26,843 bases of DNA from a virus, in IMG/VR virus record IMGVR_UViG_3300044627_003967, positions 1-26,843 of that record; one strand, 5' to 3'. Under the pieces are notes generated by a model. It was not told the origin of the DNA, searched no databases, and saw only the letters and a program-made list of their open reading frames with translations. This document shows positions 8,101-16,200 of this stretch, in pieces; within the stretch, counting starts at the first letter, position 1, and each line of letters begins with the position of its first letter. The translations under genes were made by a program, and so were the position numbers.

Positions 8101-9726
8101 AGTAAATCCATCTGTGGTTGAGTTTGTTGAACGGCTCTCATAAATTGGAGAATCATTAGCAGTAGTAGCATAAATCCAGCATTCAAAAGTAAAATCGCCT
8201 GTGCCAAATGCGAAAGCAGAATTAGTTGCGGGTGCTAGATAATCACCAGTGCCATCAAAGTAAGTGCTTCCATAGGTACCGTAGCTGGTGTCGGGTACAA
8301 ACGGATCAAATCCTGATACCAGTGTGTCACCATTGCGTGTGATAGTAAATGCGTTTGTGCTGTTGTCAATAAATCCATTACTTTGGCAGGTTAGTAAGCT
8401 GGTGTTGGCTATAGCAGTCAATGGTGTCGTCGGGACTGTAATTGTAGTGCTAGAAGGGTTATATAGAGCGCTGCCTTTTATAACCCGAAGATTAGATATG
8501 TAACCGGGAAAAAATTCAGTATTATTTGGATTACGACCAATTGAAAAAGCAGAACTGGATGAAAAATCATTTGAAGCACCTGTCGCAGTTGCAGCCCTAA
8601 CACCATTTATAAACAATGATGTAGTAGTCGTAGCCCTGCAAACAACAATATGATGCCATATATTATTTACAATACTTCCGGAAGCACTATCCAAATACGC
8701 AGTATCCCAACTTGAAAAACGAATGGTGCTTGTGTTTCTAATAAAAACACCCATTTGAGTGGTGCCAGCAGAAAAATTTGCATACAGTACTTGTGATGTA
8801 GCGGACAATGCGGTTGGGTAAATCCACATTTCAATACAAAAATCACCAGTGCCCATAGATAAACTTGATGTACTCGGAACAGTCAAATAATCACCAGTAC
8901 CATCAAAATAATTACTATAGTAGCCAGGTGTATATGGATTAAAGCCGTTCGGTCTAACATCACCATTTGGTGTTATTGCAAAATTATTATTACTGGCATC
9001 ACTGTCGTATGGCAAAGTTGCAGTGTTTGCACTAATCAAAGTAGTTACATAAGGAAAGTTTAAATCACTAAAAGTTATCGTTATGCTAAATGTTCTTGGG
9101 CTATCTTGCAACTCTGCGTCAATTGCATTTATAGTAAAATTATAAGTTGTTTGATCTGTTCCTGTTACAGTTCCACTCAACAAACCACCACTTGAAAGTG
9201 TTATACCAGTAGGTAAAGTGCTGCCTGCGGCCAATGAATATACAACTGCACTATCACTTGTTGCACTCAATTGAATGGATACTAACGGATCACTATTTGG
9301 AAGTGTGCTTGATGTTACCCAATTAGGTGTGCCACTAAATGTAATACCATTAACCCGTATTGCTACGCCACCATCGCTGTTTACCAAATAAACAACATAT
9401 GTTCCGGCCGAGGTTGCAGGAACTTGTGCCCTAACTTCTGTCGCACTTACAAAAGTTACTGATGTTACTGGAGTATTATTAATTAATACTTGACAACCAG
9501 ATGCAAAGCCTGTGCCTGTAATTTTAATGTAACCACCAGATGTACTTACAGATGTATCATCCAATACATTGTATGAACTATCGGTTACCTGTATATTTGT
9601 TATTTTAGGTCCGCCACCAGAAGAGATATCATTACCAGCAACAATAGCAGTGTTTGCTATAATACCATTGAATGTATAAGTTCCAGTGCTATCTAAACCT
9701 TGCGGTTGAATTCTAGTTAGTGGCAT
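5167..9726 (-). CDS. Large LamG-repeat adhesin / tail fibre protein
   Basis: A 1519-residue virion-type adhesin, probably for binding host surface glycans. Domains seen in order: a short N-terminal module (1-35, 'MPLTRIQPQGLDSTGTYTFN'); an IPT/TIG-like Ig fold (about 40-130, with 'GYIKITGTGFASGCQVLINN'); a putative-Ig (He_PIG-like) domain (about 135-220, 'LPTGITLSSGGLLSGTVTG'); then six LamG/concanavalin-A-like jelly-roll units starting at Y273, Y489, Y702, Y923, Y1143 and Y1356, each opening with YFDG(T/S)GD(Y/W)L, continuing F-x-I-E-x-W-V-Y, and closing with GYISNLRIVKGTAVYTS-like text. Period is about 215 residues. The linker 'NTSLLTCQSNGFIDNSTNAF' and variants recurs between units. A late-promoter octamer lies 24 bases before ATG 9726. 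Receptor binding is inferred from the fold and the fibre neighbourhood. Confidence 0.88.
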   Translation of the reverse strand: MPLTRIQPQGLDSTGTYTFNGIIANTAIVAGNDISSGGGPKITNIQVTDSSYNVLDDTSVSTSGGYIKITGTGFASGCQVLINNTPVTSVTFVSATEVRAQVPATSAGTYVVYLVNSDGGVAIRVNGITFSGTPNWVTSSTLPNSDPLVSIQLSATSDSAVVYSLAAGSTLPTGITLSSGGLLSGTVTGTDQTTYNFTINAIDAELQDSPRTFSITITFSDLNFPYVTTLISANTATLPYDSDASNNNFAITPNGDVRPNGFNPYTPGYYSNYFDGTGDYLTVPSTSSLSMGTGDFCIEMWIYPTALSATSQVLYANFSAGTTQMGVFIRNTSTIRFSSWDTAYLDSASGSIVNNIWHHIVVCRATTTTSLFINGVRAATATGASNDFSSSSAFSIGRNPNNTEFFPGYISNLRVIKGSALYNPSSTTITVPTTPLTAIANTSLLTCQSNGFIDNSTNAFTITRNGDTLVSGFDPFVPDTSYGTYGSTYFDGTGDYLAPATNSAFAFGTGDFTFECWIYATTANDSPIYESRSTNSTTDGFTVTAFSSTVIRVYTTAVLVSATVSNYVNTWTHVAFTRQGSTNRLFVNGVLGATATAADNFSNTTAFIGAGRYASSSLSAYFTGYISDARIVKGTAVYTSAFTPPTTPLTAIANTSLLTCQTNQPDNNNILLDSSTNNFLITRNGNTTQGTFSPYGPLWSNYFDGTGDYLTIPYSASMVQWWDTDYTIEMWVYNVTNSQTSNGFPLQVAYGLPAQADTYWSFGTLTNGTLMFYYYNGGAVTSAVSSATVPLNTWTHVAMVYTNSSTTLKGYINGVQAFSVSKSGTPQGPSGQTVNLGAVQSTGYNGYISNLRIVRGTAVYTSAFTPSTSPLTAIANTSLLTCTDNRFVDDSPNNFTITRNGDVSVQRFSPFSPQTVTTFYSGYFDGTGDWLVTTTSPATLSGSFTIEGWVYITSLAAGRSLVCVGDDNTSTGALFFVNTSGRLAIFGNGGNILVGTSQTVAVNTWNHIAFVRSSGTITAYLNGVADSTTASNSTAFTGANRIGGELFAGNAGGTIMLGYISNYRLVNGTAVYTSAFTPPTQPLTAISGTSLLTCQSATFIDNSTNNFTITVAGNTTPTTVAPFTPTATTGVAYSPSVYGGSMYFDGSGDYLTVPPSTTTYLSNRAFTIEAWVYLNANYVVLVSRRAEVSARGFFLTYGNITDNKFTFYAGDTDGGFWNVQLTSTDTFSLRQWHHVVITRNSSNVFTLWVNGVSQATGTASFTIADDTSNLLIGAIDSGNAPMNGYISNLRIITGQALYTSNFAPPVSPLIAIQNSVLLLNGTSAGVYDSSMMNDYETVGNSNLVTSIKKYGNSSLYFDGTGDYLATNSTLITNFGARPFTIESWVYFNSVSGTRYIMSTYQDSGTGWALGLFNSKFNFWATGDGADIVGTTTPVINTWYHLAVSGQTGSIKLFVNGIQEGSTYTGATALNSTSTLRVGDGAGAAAGQALNGYLDDVRITRGAARYTANFTPPSSPFITK

Positions 9727-9750
9727 GTTTTAAATGTCTTTTAAATAAAG

Positions 9751-9758
9751 TATTTATT
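9751..9758 (-). promoter_or_regulatory. T4-type late promoter before the LamG adhesin gene
   Basis: Minus-strand AATAAATA, seven of eight bases of the T4 late box, placed 24 bases before ATG 9726 and overlapping the TAA stop of the 125-aa gene. Position and recurrence at other gene starts support it; the sequence alone could arise by chance in AT-rich DNA. Confidence 0.55.
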
Positions 9759-10131
9759 CTAAATCTAGAATCACTTCTTGCCAAGAAACAGTTTCTTCGT
9801 TCCATGTGTATGCTTTGCCATCTTCTGGATAAGCAATTGGTGCTTCCCATCTGCATGTATCTTCATTCAAAATCCAAGATGCATATGCATATGGTTTTGG
9901 TGGAATAAAAGCATCTCTTTCAACATCATATGTGTAACCTACACCTGCATAATTTTTTCTTATGTTTGCATTGTAACTTGTTTGTTTCCAATTACCACCC
10001 AAAAGTGATTGGCAAAAAACAATACCTTTTTCTTCTTGCTCGACATTGCTCTCATCCAATAATTCTTGGTTGTTTACTACGATTACTTGTGTGACAATAT
10101 TATTTTCATCCAATTGTGCAAAATGTGCCAT
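9754..10131 (-). CDS. Small conserved phage protein (MAHFA... family), possibly fibre-associated
   Basis: A 125-residue soluble protein without signal peptide or membrane segment. The N-terminus 'MAHFAQLDENNIVTQVIVVN', then 'CQSLLGGNWKQTSYNANIRK', 'YAGVGYTYDVERDAFIPPKP' and repeated tryptophans (SW, CRWEAP, YTWNEETVSWQE) match a small protein I know as recurrent in marine T4-like phages beside tail-fibre genes. Its function is not established to my knowledge. It lies between the glycine-rich fibre gene and the LamG adhesin, so fibre accessory or assembly roles are plausible. AAGAGG upstream of ATG 10131 supports the start. Confidence 0.82.
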   Translation of the reverse strand: MAHFAQLDENNIVTQVIVVNNQELLDESNVEQEEKGIVFCQSLLGGNWKQTSYNANIRKNYAGVGYTYDVERDAFIPPKPYAYASWILNEDTCRWEAPIAYPEDGKAYTWNEETVSWQEVILDLE

Positions 10132-10142
10132 TTTTTAACCTC

Positions 10143-10931
10143 TTAAAATGTAATACTACCTGATCCTGTAAAAGTATATATTCTATATCCACCCGACACA
10201 GAAATTGTGGGGCTACCGGTTGTGCTCTTAGCTGCTGGCAATGTATCAGAATATCTTATAATTACGATGCCGGATCCACCGCTACCCGATAAAGATGCAT
10301 CGCCGTCCGATCCACGACCAGCATTGCCTGTATTGGAAGCTCCTGAAGTATTACCTGCTCCTCCTGTGTTACCACCATCGCCGCCGACTGCATATGTTAC
10401 TGAAGATCCAGATATACTATTTGTTAAACCTGTACCTCCAATGCGGCCGCTAGCCGCAGAACCCGCACCTCCTCCTCCACCGCCGGTACAGGGTGTTACT
10501 CCAATCGTGCCTGCTCCTATAGAACCGTTATTTCCTTGGCCAGCGGTGCCTGAACCAGCGGTTTGATTTGCACCACTAACACCACCTCCACTTCCGCCGT
10601 TTCCTGCGGGTCCAAATATTGCACCAAATCCACCACCAATTGCCGATACTGTGTTAAATGATGAGTTTTGCCCAGAAGTTCCGTTAGTGTTGAACGCCGC
10701 ACCGGCGCCGCCAGCACCAACAATAATTGCGTAAGATTGATCGAAATTAAAAAAATCCATACCAGTTAATAAACCACCGGCTCCGCCGCCACCGCCTCCT
10801 ACATTAACTCCACGGCCGCCGCCGCCACCGGCACCAGCAACAATTAAATATTCAACTGAAATGGGTGACGGAGAATAACCAAATGTTAATCCACCACCAA
10901 CATTAATTCCTCGGCCTATATTAATTCCCAT
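10143..10931 (-). CDS. Glycine-rich tail fibre-type protein (short)
   Basis: A 262-residue protein with dense Gly runs. The frame is open further upstream (to 11006), but that extension overlaps the preceding gene by 65 bases; ATG 10931 gives 'MGINIGRGINVGGGLTFGYS', a normal fibre-like N-terminus, 10 bases after the previous stop. After 'VEYLIVAGAGGGGG' it has many Gly-Gly-x and Gly-x-Gly blocks (about 40-220) and ends in a beta-type tail 'SGIVIIRYSDTLPAA' to 'GYRIYTFTGSGSITF'. Gly-rich adhesins in T-even phages (gp38) are known to form bundles of polyglycine-II helices with variable receptor loops; a similar architecture here is inferred. It is a paralogue of the next gene upstream. Confidence 0.82.
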   Translation of the reverse strand: MGINIGRGINVGGGLTFGYSPSPISVEYLIVAGAGGGGGRGVNVGGGGGGAGGLLTGMDFFNFDQSYAIIVGAGGAGAAFNTNGTSGQNSSFNTVSAIGGGFGAIFGPAGNGGSGGGVSGANQTAGSGTAGQGNNGSIGAGTIGVTPCTGGGGGGAGSAASGRIGGTGLTNSISGSSVTYAVGGDGGNTGGAGNTSGASNTGNAGRGSDGDASLSGSGGSGIVIIRYSDTLPAAKSTTGSPTISVSGGYRIYTFTGSGSITF

Positions 10932-10941
10932 TTTATTTCGT

Positions 10942-11955
10942 TTATGCTGTATATGTTCCAGATGAGGTAAAAGTGTGTACCCAATAGGTAGTATTAGCAG
11001 ACACATATGTTGAAACTATTCCTCCAGTACCTCTTTGAGCTGTACTAGCATACGAAACAATTACAATACCTGAACTACCAGATCCGCCCAATGTTCCACC
11101 ACCACTGGCACCGCCGCCACCTCCTCCGCCACCGCTACCAGTATTTGGAGCAGGTGATGCACTTCCGTTACTATTACCAGATCCGCCGGCACCCCCTATA
11201 GATGATCCACCTGCTCCACCAGTTCCACCTGCTCCACCGCCTCCGCCTGCAGCATAGGTTACAGATGATCCAGTGATTGTTGAAGCTGTACCGGCTCCAC
11301 CAGCACCACCTACGCTGGTGCTAGCTGAATTTGAACCTACTGCGCCAGATCCACCGCCACCACCACCGGCAGATGATCCAGACCCATTTCCACCAGACCC
11401 ATTTCCACCATTGTTACCTTGTGATGGTGATGTTACTGGAATATTACCGGTATATCCCGTACTTGTGCCTGGAGCACTTGTATATCCACCGCCACCGCCA
11501 CCAGATCCACCGGTACTTCCAGCACCATTAAAACCACTACCTCCGCCGCCGCCAGCTGAAACTATGTCTGTTGTTAATGAAGAATTACTGCCAGCTGTGC
11601 CTCCACCATATACTGATGTAGATGTGCCACCAGCTCCAACTACAATGGTATAATTAGTTTGACTAGTTACACCAAGTGTTCCAGTACGATAACCGCCGGC
11701 GCCGCCGCCGCCTGCCGATGCCCAAGTGGAACCAGCACCACCTCCAGCACCGCCGCCTGCGACAACTAGATAATTTATAGCATAATTGAGACCCTGAAAA
11801 ATTCCCTGCCATGATCCATAAGCTTGATTGTACCACTCTATATACCCCAATGTTGTATTCAATCCCATTTGACCATTTTGAGGATTACTCGGGCGACCAG
11901 CAGTAGCCCAAGATGGTAATACTAATCCAGAGGATCCGTCTAATGTTATTGCCAT
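10942..11955 (-). CDS. Glycine-rich tail fibre-type protein (long)
   Basis: A 337-residue fibre-type protein. Residues 1-52 include an N-terminal module common in phage fibres ('TAGRPSNPQNGQMGLNTTLG', then YIEWYNQAYGSWQGI). From 'INYLVVAGGGAGGGAG' (about 60) to about 285 there are long Gly-rich tracts interrupted by short polar loops. The tail 'SSGIVIVSYASTAQRGTGG' to 'TYWVHTFTSSGTYTA' resembles that of the shorter glycine-rich protein downstream, so the two are paralogues with different N-termini. The start is ATG 11955, seven bases from the previous stop, with only a weak ribosome site, which suggests coupled translation. A gp38-like polyglycine-II adhesin is the best guess. Confidence 0.84.
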   Translation of the reverse strand: MAITLDGSSGLVLPSWATAGRPSNPQNGQMGLNTTLGYIEWYNQAYGSWQGIFQGLNYAINYLVVAGGGAGGGAGSTWASAGGGGAGGYRTGTLGVTSQTNYTIVVGAGGTSTSVYGGGTAGSNSSLTTDIVSAGGGGGSGFNGAGSTGGSGGGGGGYTSAPGTSTGYTGNIPVTSPSQGNNGGNGSGGNGSGSSAGGGGGGSGAVGSNSASTSVGGAGGAGTASTITGSSVTYAAGGGGGAGGTGGAGGSSIGGAGGSGNSNGSASPAPNTGSGGGGGGGGASGGGTLGGSGSSGIVIVSYASTAQRGTGGIVSTYVSANTTYWVHTFTSSGTYTA

Positions 11956-11961
11956 AATTGT

Positions 11962-12549
11962 TTACTCATACAAAATATTAACTGAGCCAGCGTCGAAAGT
12001 ATCTGTACCGTTTACTGTGGTTAGTCTAACTCTATCTAAAGTTCCACTTAGTGATTTGGCACCAGCAGTTGAGTATATAAATCCGGCGGCGGTACCAGTT
12101 CCACCTAAACTACCCATACAAGTCCAAGAGTTTGTTGAACTAGAAAGCAAAGTAAGAACAGCTGACCCATGCAATATATGACCAGCACCGCCAATTGAGA
12201 ATCCAAATCCAGCCGTGTAGTTTGTACCGCTAGTTGTAGCTCCAAGAAAAGTTCCAACCCCCAAATAGCCAGTGTTTTCAACTCCGCCTGAATCTCCGAG
12301 CTGTATTAACCAATTACTAGTACCGCTAGTGCTAACGCCGCTATACATAAGTGTAATTCTTTTCACCCAATCTGGAATATCAGTGAAATTTATACTGGTG
12401 CCACTGGTTGTGGTCTTAGCTGTATTTGCCACTAAAGGATAAGTAACACCTGTAGAACTAGTAATTGTGCCCGTAGTTGTAACATTACCAGTAATACTTA
12501 AATTACCAGAACTTTCTATTGCGTCTAGTGCTAATGTTCCGTATGGCAT
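11962..12549 (-). CDS. Fibre tip-type protein, copy 2
   Basis: A 195-residue beta-rich protein. The N-terminal part 'YGTLALDAIESSGNLSITGN' followed by TTTGTITS is fibre-shaft-like. The body runs 'TTTSGTSINFTDIPDWVKRI' to 'LDRVRLTTVNGTDTFDAGSV' and ends NILYE. This body is a domain seen at the C-terminus of many phage tail fibres. Its upstream neighbour (12562-13200) carries a second copy with an identical last 22 residues or so, so the two genes are a tandem duplication with diverged middles. AGGA lies 8 bases upstream of ATG 12549. Confidence 0.82.
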   Translation of the reverse strand: MPYGTLALDAIESSGNLSITGNVTTTGTITSSTGVTYPLVANTAKTTTSGTSINFTDIPDWVKRITLMYSGVSTSGTSNWLIQLGDSGGVENTGYLGVGTFLGATTSGTNYTAGFGFSIGGAGHILHGSAVLTLLSSSTNSWTCMGSLGGTGTAAGFIYSTAGAKSLSGTLDRVRLTTVNGTDTFDAGSVNILYE

Positions 12550-12561
12550 TATTTGTTCCTG

Positions 12562-13200
12562 TTATTCGTATAATATGTTAACTGAGCCAGCGTCAAAAGT
12601 GTCAGTGCCGTTTACTGTGGTTAATCTTACTCTGTCGAGCGCACCGGCAAGCGAAGGGGTATTACCAGCAATCATATACATAGCTCCAGCATTATTTGTG
12701 TATAACACAACTCCAGATGCAATCCAAGTATTTGATCCAATTAAAGTGAGTATAATGTGTCCGGTGGATACAGAAGCTGCTGATGCACCCGCATATACAG
12801 GAATTCCTGTTGTAATGTTTGCTTGTCCGGTACCCAAATTAATTGCACCATAATTTGCAAAGTAACCAGATGTAACAAAGGATCCAGATCCAACTTGAAT
12901 TTGAATTATGCTAGTTCCATTTGTGCTTACCCCATTAAACATCACTGTAATTCTTCTTACCCAACTTGGTATGCTAGTGAAATCTATGCTAGTTCCACTA
13001 GTTGTAGTTTGTGATGTTCCAGAAACCAATGGTTGAACTTCATTTCCGCTCACAAATAAACTGTTGCTTATTGTTACATTTGCATTAGCATTCACAGTTA
13101 ATCCTGTTGTGCCATTACTCTGTAACTGTAGAATGCCACTGGCATCTGCCGATTGTAAAAGACCTGTTGATGAAGTTGATGCGTTAATAATACTTGGCAT
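12562..13200 (-). CDS. Fibre tip-type protein, copy 1
   Basis: A 212-residue protein. Residues 1-70 ('STGLLQSADASGILQLQSNG', then TTGLTVNANANVTISNSLFV) form a typical fibre-shaft start. The domain from 'TTTSGTSIDFTSIPSWVRRI' through 'ALDRVRLTTVNGTDTFDAGS' to NILYE parallels that of the next gene. The central loops differ strongly between the copies, while the flanking strands are nearly the same, as expected of a receptor-exposed domain. It lies just after the 1294-aa fibre gene. The start at 13200 has GGA-type ribosome-site bases (ACGGATAAAAAATG). Confidence 0.82.
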   Translation of the reverse strand: MPSIINASTSSTGLLQSADASGILQLQSNGTTGLTVNANANVTISNSLFVSGNEVQPLVSGTSQTTTSGTSIDFTSIPSWVRRITVMFNGVSTNGTSIIQIQVGSGSFVTSGYFANYGAINLGTGQANITTGIPVYAGASAASVSTGHIILTLIGSNTWIASGVVLYTNNAGAMYMIAGNTPSLAGALDRVRLTTVNGTDTFDAGSVNILYE

Positions 13201-13229
13201 TTTTTATCCGTTTTTGTCAATATCAAATT

Positions 13230-16200
13230 TTATAAAATTACCCATTTTTGTCCAGCAGCTATGTTTATAACGACATTGTTTGCTATAGATAATGGACCAA
13301 CACTGACTGCACTGAAACCAGCACCTATTGTTACATTACTATCTATAACAGTTTTATTTTGAGTAACGAAACCTACAGTAGTATTACCACCGCCGCCTCC
13401 ACCAGAAACTGTTATTTCAACATTTGCATTTGCTGCAACATTTTCCGATAAAATAATTGTGTTTCCACTTAATGAATATGTATTCTTTAATTGAATAACA
13501 CCATCTATGTTTACTACTGTGTATTCTTTACTTTCAGGATTTGTTGTGACACTAAATGTTGATGTATTACCATTTGCAATAAAGAAATTACTATAAACTA
13601 ACAAATTCACTGCGTTATTACTAACTGCAATCAATGCAGCATTTGCTGTGTCTCTTGCGTATTGATCTGTGCCTGATCCTCCTGCGTTAGCTGCAGCAAA
13701 TGCAGCATTGGCTTGTATGAAGGCTGCATTAGCCGTTTGTCTAGCTACGTTATCTGTTCCTGGACCGCCACCACCGCCGCCAGTATTCGCCACTGCGAAA
13801 GCGGCATTAGCTTGTATGAAGGCTGCATTAGCTGTGTTTCTAGCAAATTGGTCTGTGCCGGCTCCACCAGCATTAGCTGCAGCAAATGCAGCATTGGCTT
13901 GTATGTAAGCATTCGTAATATAGGTAAATACATTATACCCAGAAACATAAATGTTGCTTGATATTACATTATTCGAAATAATTTCATTGCGGAATGTGGC
14001 TGATCCATCAACATTTAAATTTTGTAAAACATTAATGTCGCCATTTATAAATGTGTTTCCTGTCAATTCAATCGTTGCCATCGGAAGTCTGTACTGATAG
14101 ACGGTATCATTGCTTGAACCAAGCATGTAAAATCTACTTCCGTCCACTTCAATGAACATACCTATTGGTGCATCATCTTGTGCAGCAACACTGAATGTTG
14201 TTGAGAATACGGCGGTACTAACATTCCACGAAGTTGATAGATTGTATATGTTAACATCATCACCGATGTTGCCCATAACAAACATTCGGGAACCATCGTT
14301 AGCAAAAGACAAATCTTGTGGTACTGTTTCTTCAGAGGCAACACTAAAAGATTGCAGGAATGTGGCTGTTGAAACATCCCAAGCTGTTGATAAAGTATAC
14401 TGATGAACAGAGTCTGTTGAAGATCCTGTCACATACATTGACAAACCATTAGGTCTAAAGAATATACCTGTTGGATTATTATCTTGACTAGAAACGGAGA
14501 ACGATTTACTTTCGTAAGAAGCTGTCGATAAATCCCAAGGTGTCGTCAACGCATATTGGTAAACGGTGTCATTGGTTTGTCCAACAACATAGAATTTAAG
14601 ACCATCTGGTCGGAAAAATAAACCTGTTGGAAAATTTTCTTGTGAAGCAACAGAAAATACTCTGACAAATGTTGCTGAAGAAACCAACCATGGAGTAGTT
14701 AAGTCGTATTCGTTTACATCATCGCCTGTCGTACCCATCACAAACATTTTCTTACCATCAGCACTAATAGACATGGCTGAAGGTGCATCTTCTTGTGTTG
14801 CGACAGAGAATGATACGTTACTATAAATGGCGTTAGCCATATCAACGTTGCTTATAACGGTATTTCCAGTAACTCTACCACCAGTATTTGCATTCAATGA
14901 ATTGTTTGCTCTGTTGAATGCACTTTGAATGAATGGTACTACATTAACACCGGATACAATTGAAGCTGATGTAACATTGATAAAATTAGAAAAAATATTA
15001 TTTGCACCACTGATATCACCATTTGCACCAGATGTTGAGAATCCATTAGCTGTTATGGTGACAATTGTGTTTCCACTAACATTGGCTATTATATTTCCAT
15101 TTGCTGTTGGAATGACAATATTGCTACTTCCGTTTGCTATAGAAGAAGATGGAGCATTCGCAGTGTATTGTACTGTACCATCAGCAAAAGTTAATCCGTT
15201 TGATGATGGTCCTGTGATTCTGATTGCACCAGAAAATAAGTTTCCTCTAGTGGCGATACCACCAGTTGAAATTATTGCACCAGTTGTATTTGACGTTGTT
15301 GCTGCGTTTGATGTGAACAGTGTTGGTTGAGAGAACGTTACAAAACCAGAGTTGAAAACGTTACCGGTACTTGTTGTGTTACCAACCTGAAAATCGCCGT
15401 CTACAGTGAATATGCCACCAACAAACAAGTTGCCCGCTATACCTACACCACCCCTAACAATTAATGCACCTGTGCTGTTTGATGTGGTTGGTCTGGTGTT
15501 TTGTATAATCATTGTCGATGTTGTGGACAATGTTAGGTTACCAGTTACTGTACCACCAGTTGTAGGTAGTGCTGCGTTTGCTGTCGTTCTCGCAAATGAA
15601 TCTATTCCGTTTACTGTCTGACCAACCCAATGACCAGTAGAATTGACAACCGGAATATTTGTGCCAACAGCAAGAAATTCTCCAGCCCAAACGTTACCAG
15701 TGGCTCTGAATGTATTATTCGCAGCATACATTAAGAAATCATTGCTAGAATAGTGTAATGTATCGCTGCCGGTAATTGTTGTGTCGGTAACAATGGGGAA
15801 ATAAGTACCTGTTGTTACATTAGTGATTCTTGCATTGATTGCAACATTAGCTGTATTAGCACTTCCAGCTGAACCAGCCGATATGGTTTGACCAACCCAA
15901 TGACCAGTCGAATTGACAACGGGTATATTTGAACCAACAGCAAGAAATTCTCCAGCCCAAACGTTACCAGTGGCTCTGAATGTATTATTCGCAGCATACA
16001 TTAAGAAGTCACCACTTGAATAATGGAATGTGTCGGCACCTGTAATTGTTGTGTCCGTAACAATTGGGAAATAAGTTCCTGTTGTTACGTTTGTTACTCT
16101 TGCGAATATGGACACGTTTGCTGTTGCAGCACTATTTGCTGTATTCGCATTTATACCAGTTGCACTATTTAATCTTGTACCATCATAGAAGATAAGTGAG

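Noticed and set aside
10931-11006. A 25-residue N-terminal extension of the short glycine-rich protein
   Set aside because: It would overlap the preceding gene by 65 bases and reads unlike a fibre N-terminus; the ATG at 10931 gives a normal one.
10207-11653. Long proline-rich plus-strand reading frames
   Set aside because: They are the antisense of glycine-rich codons on the minus strand (GGN read backwards gives Pro-type codons); no ribosome sites and opposite to every other gene.
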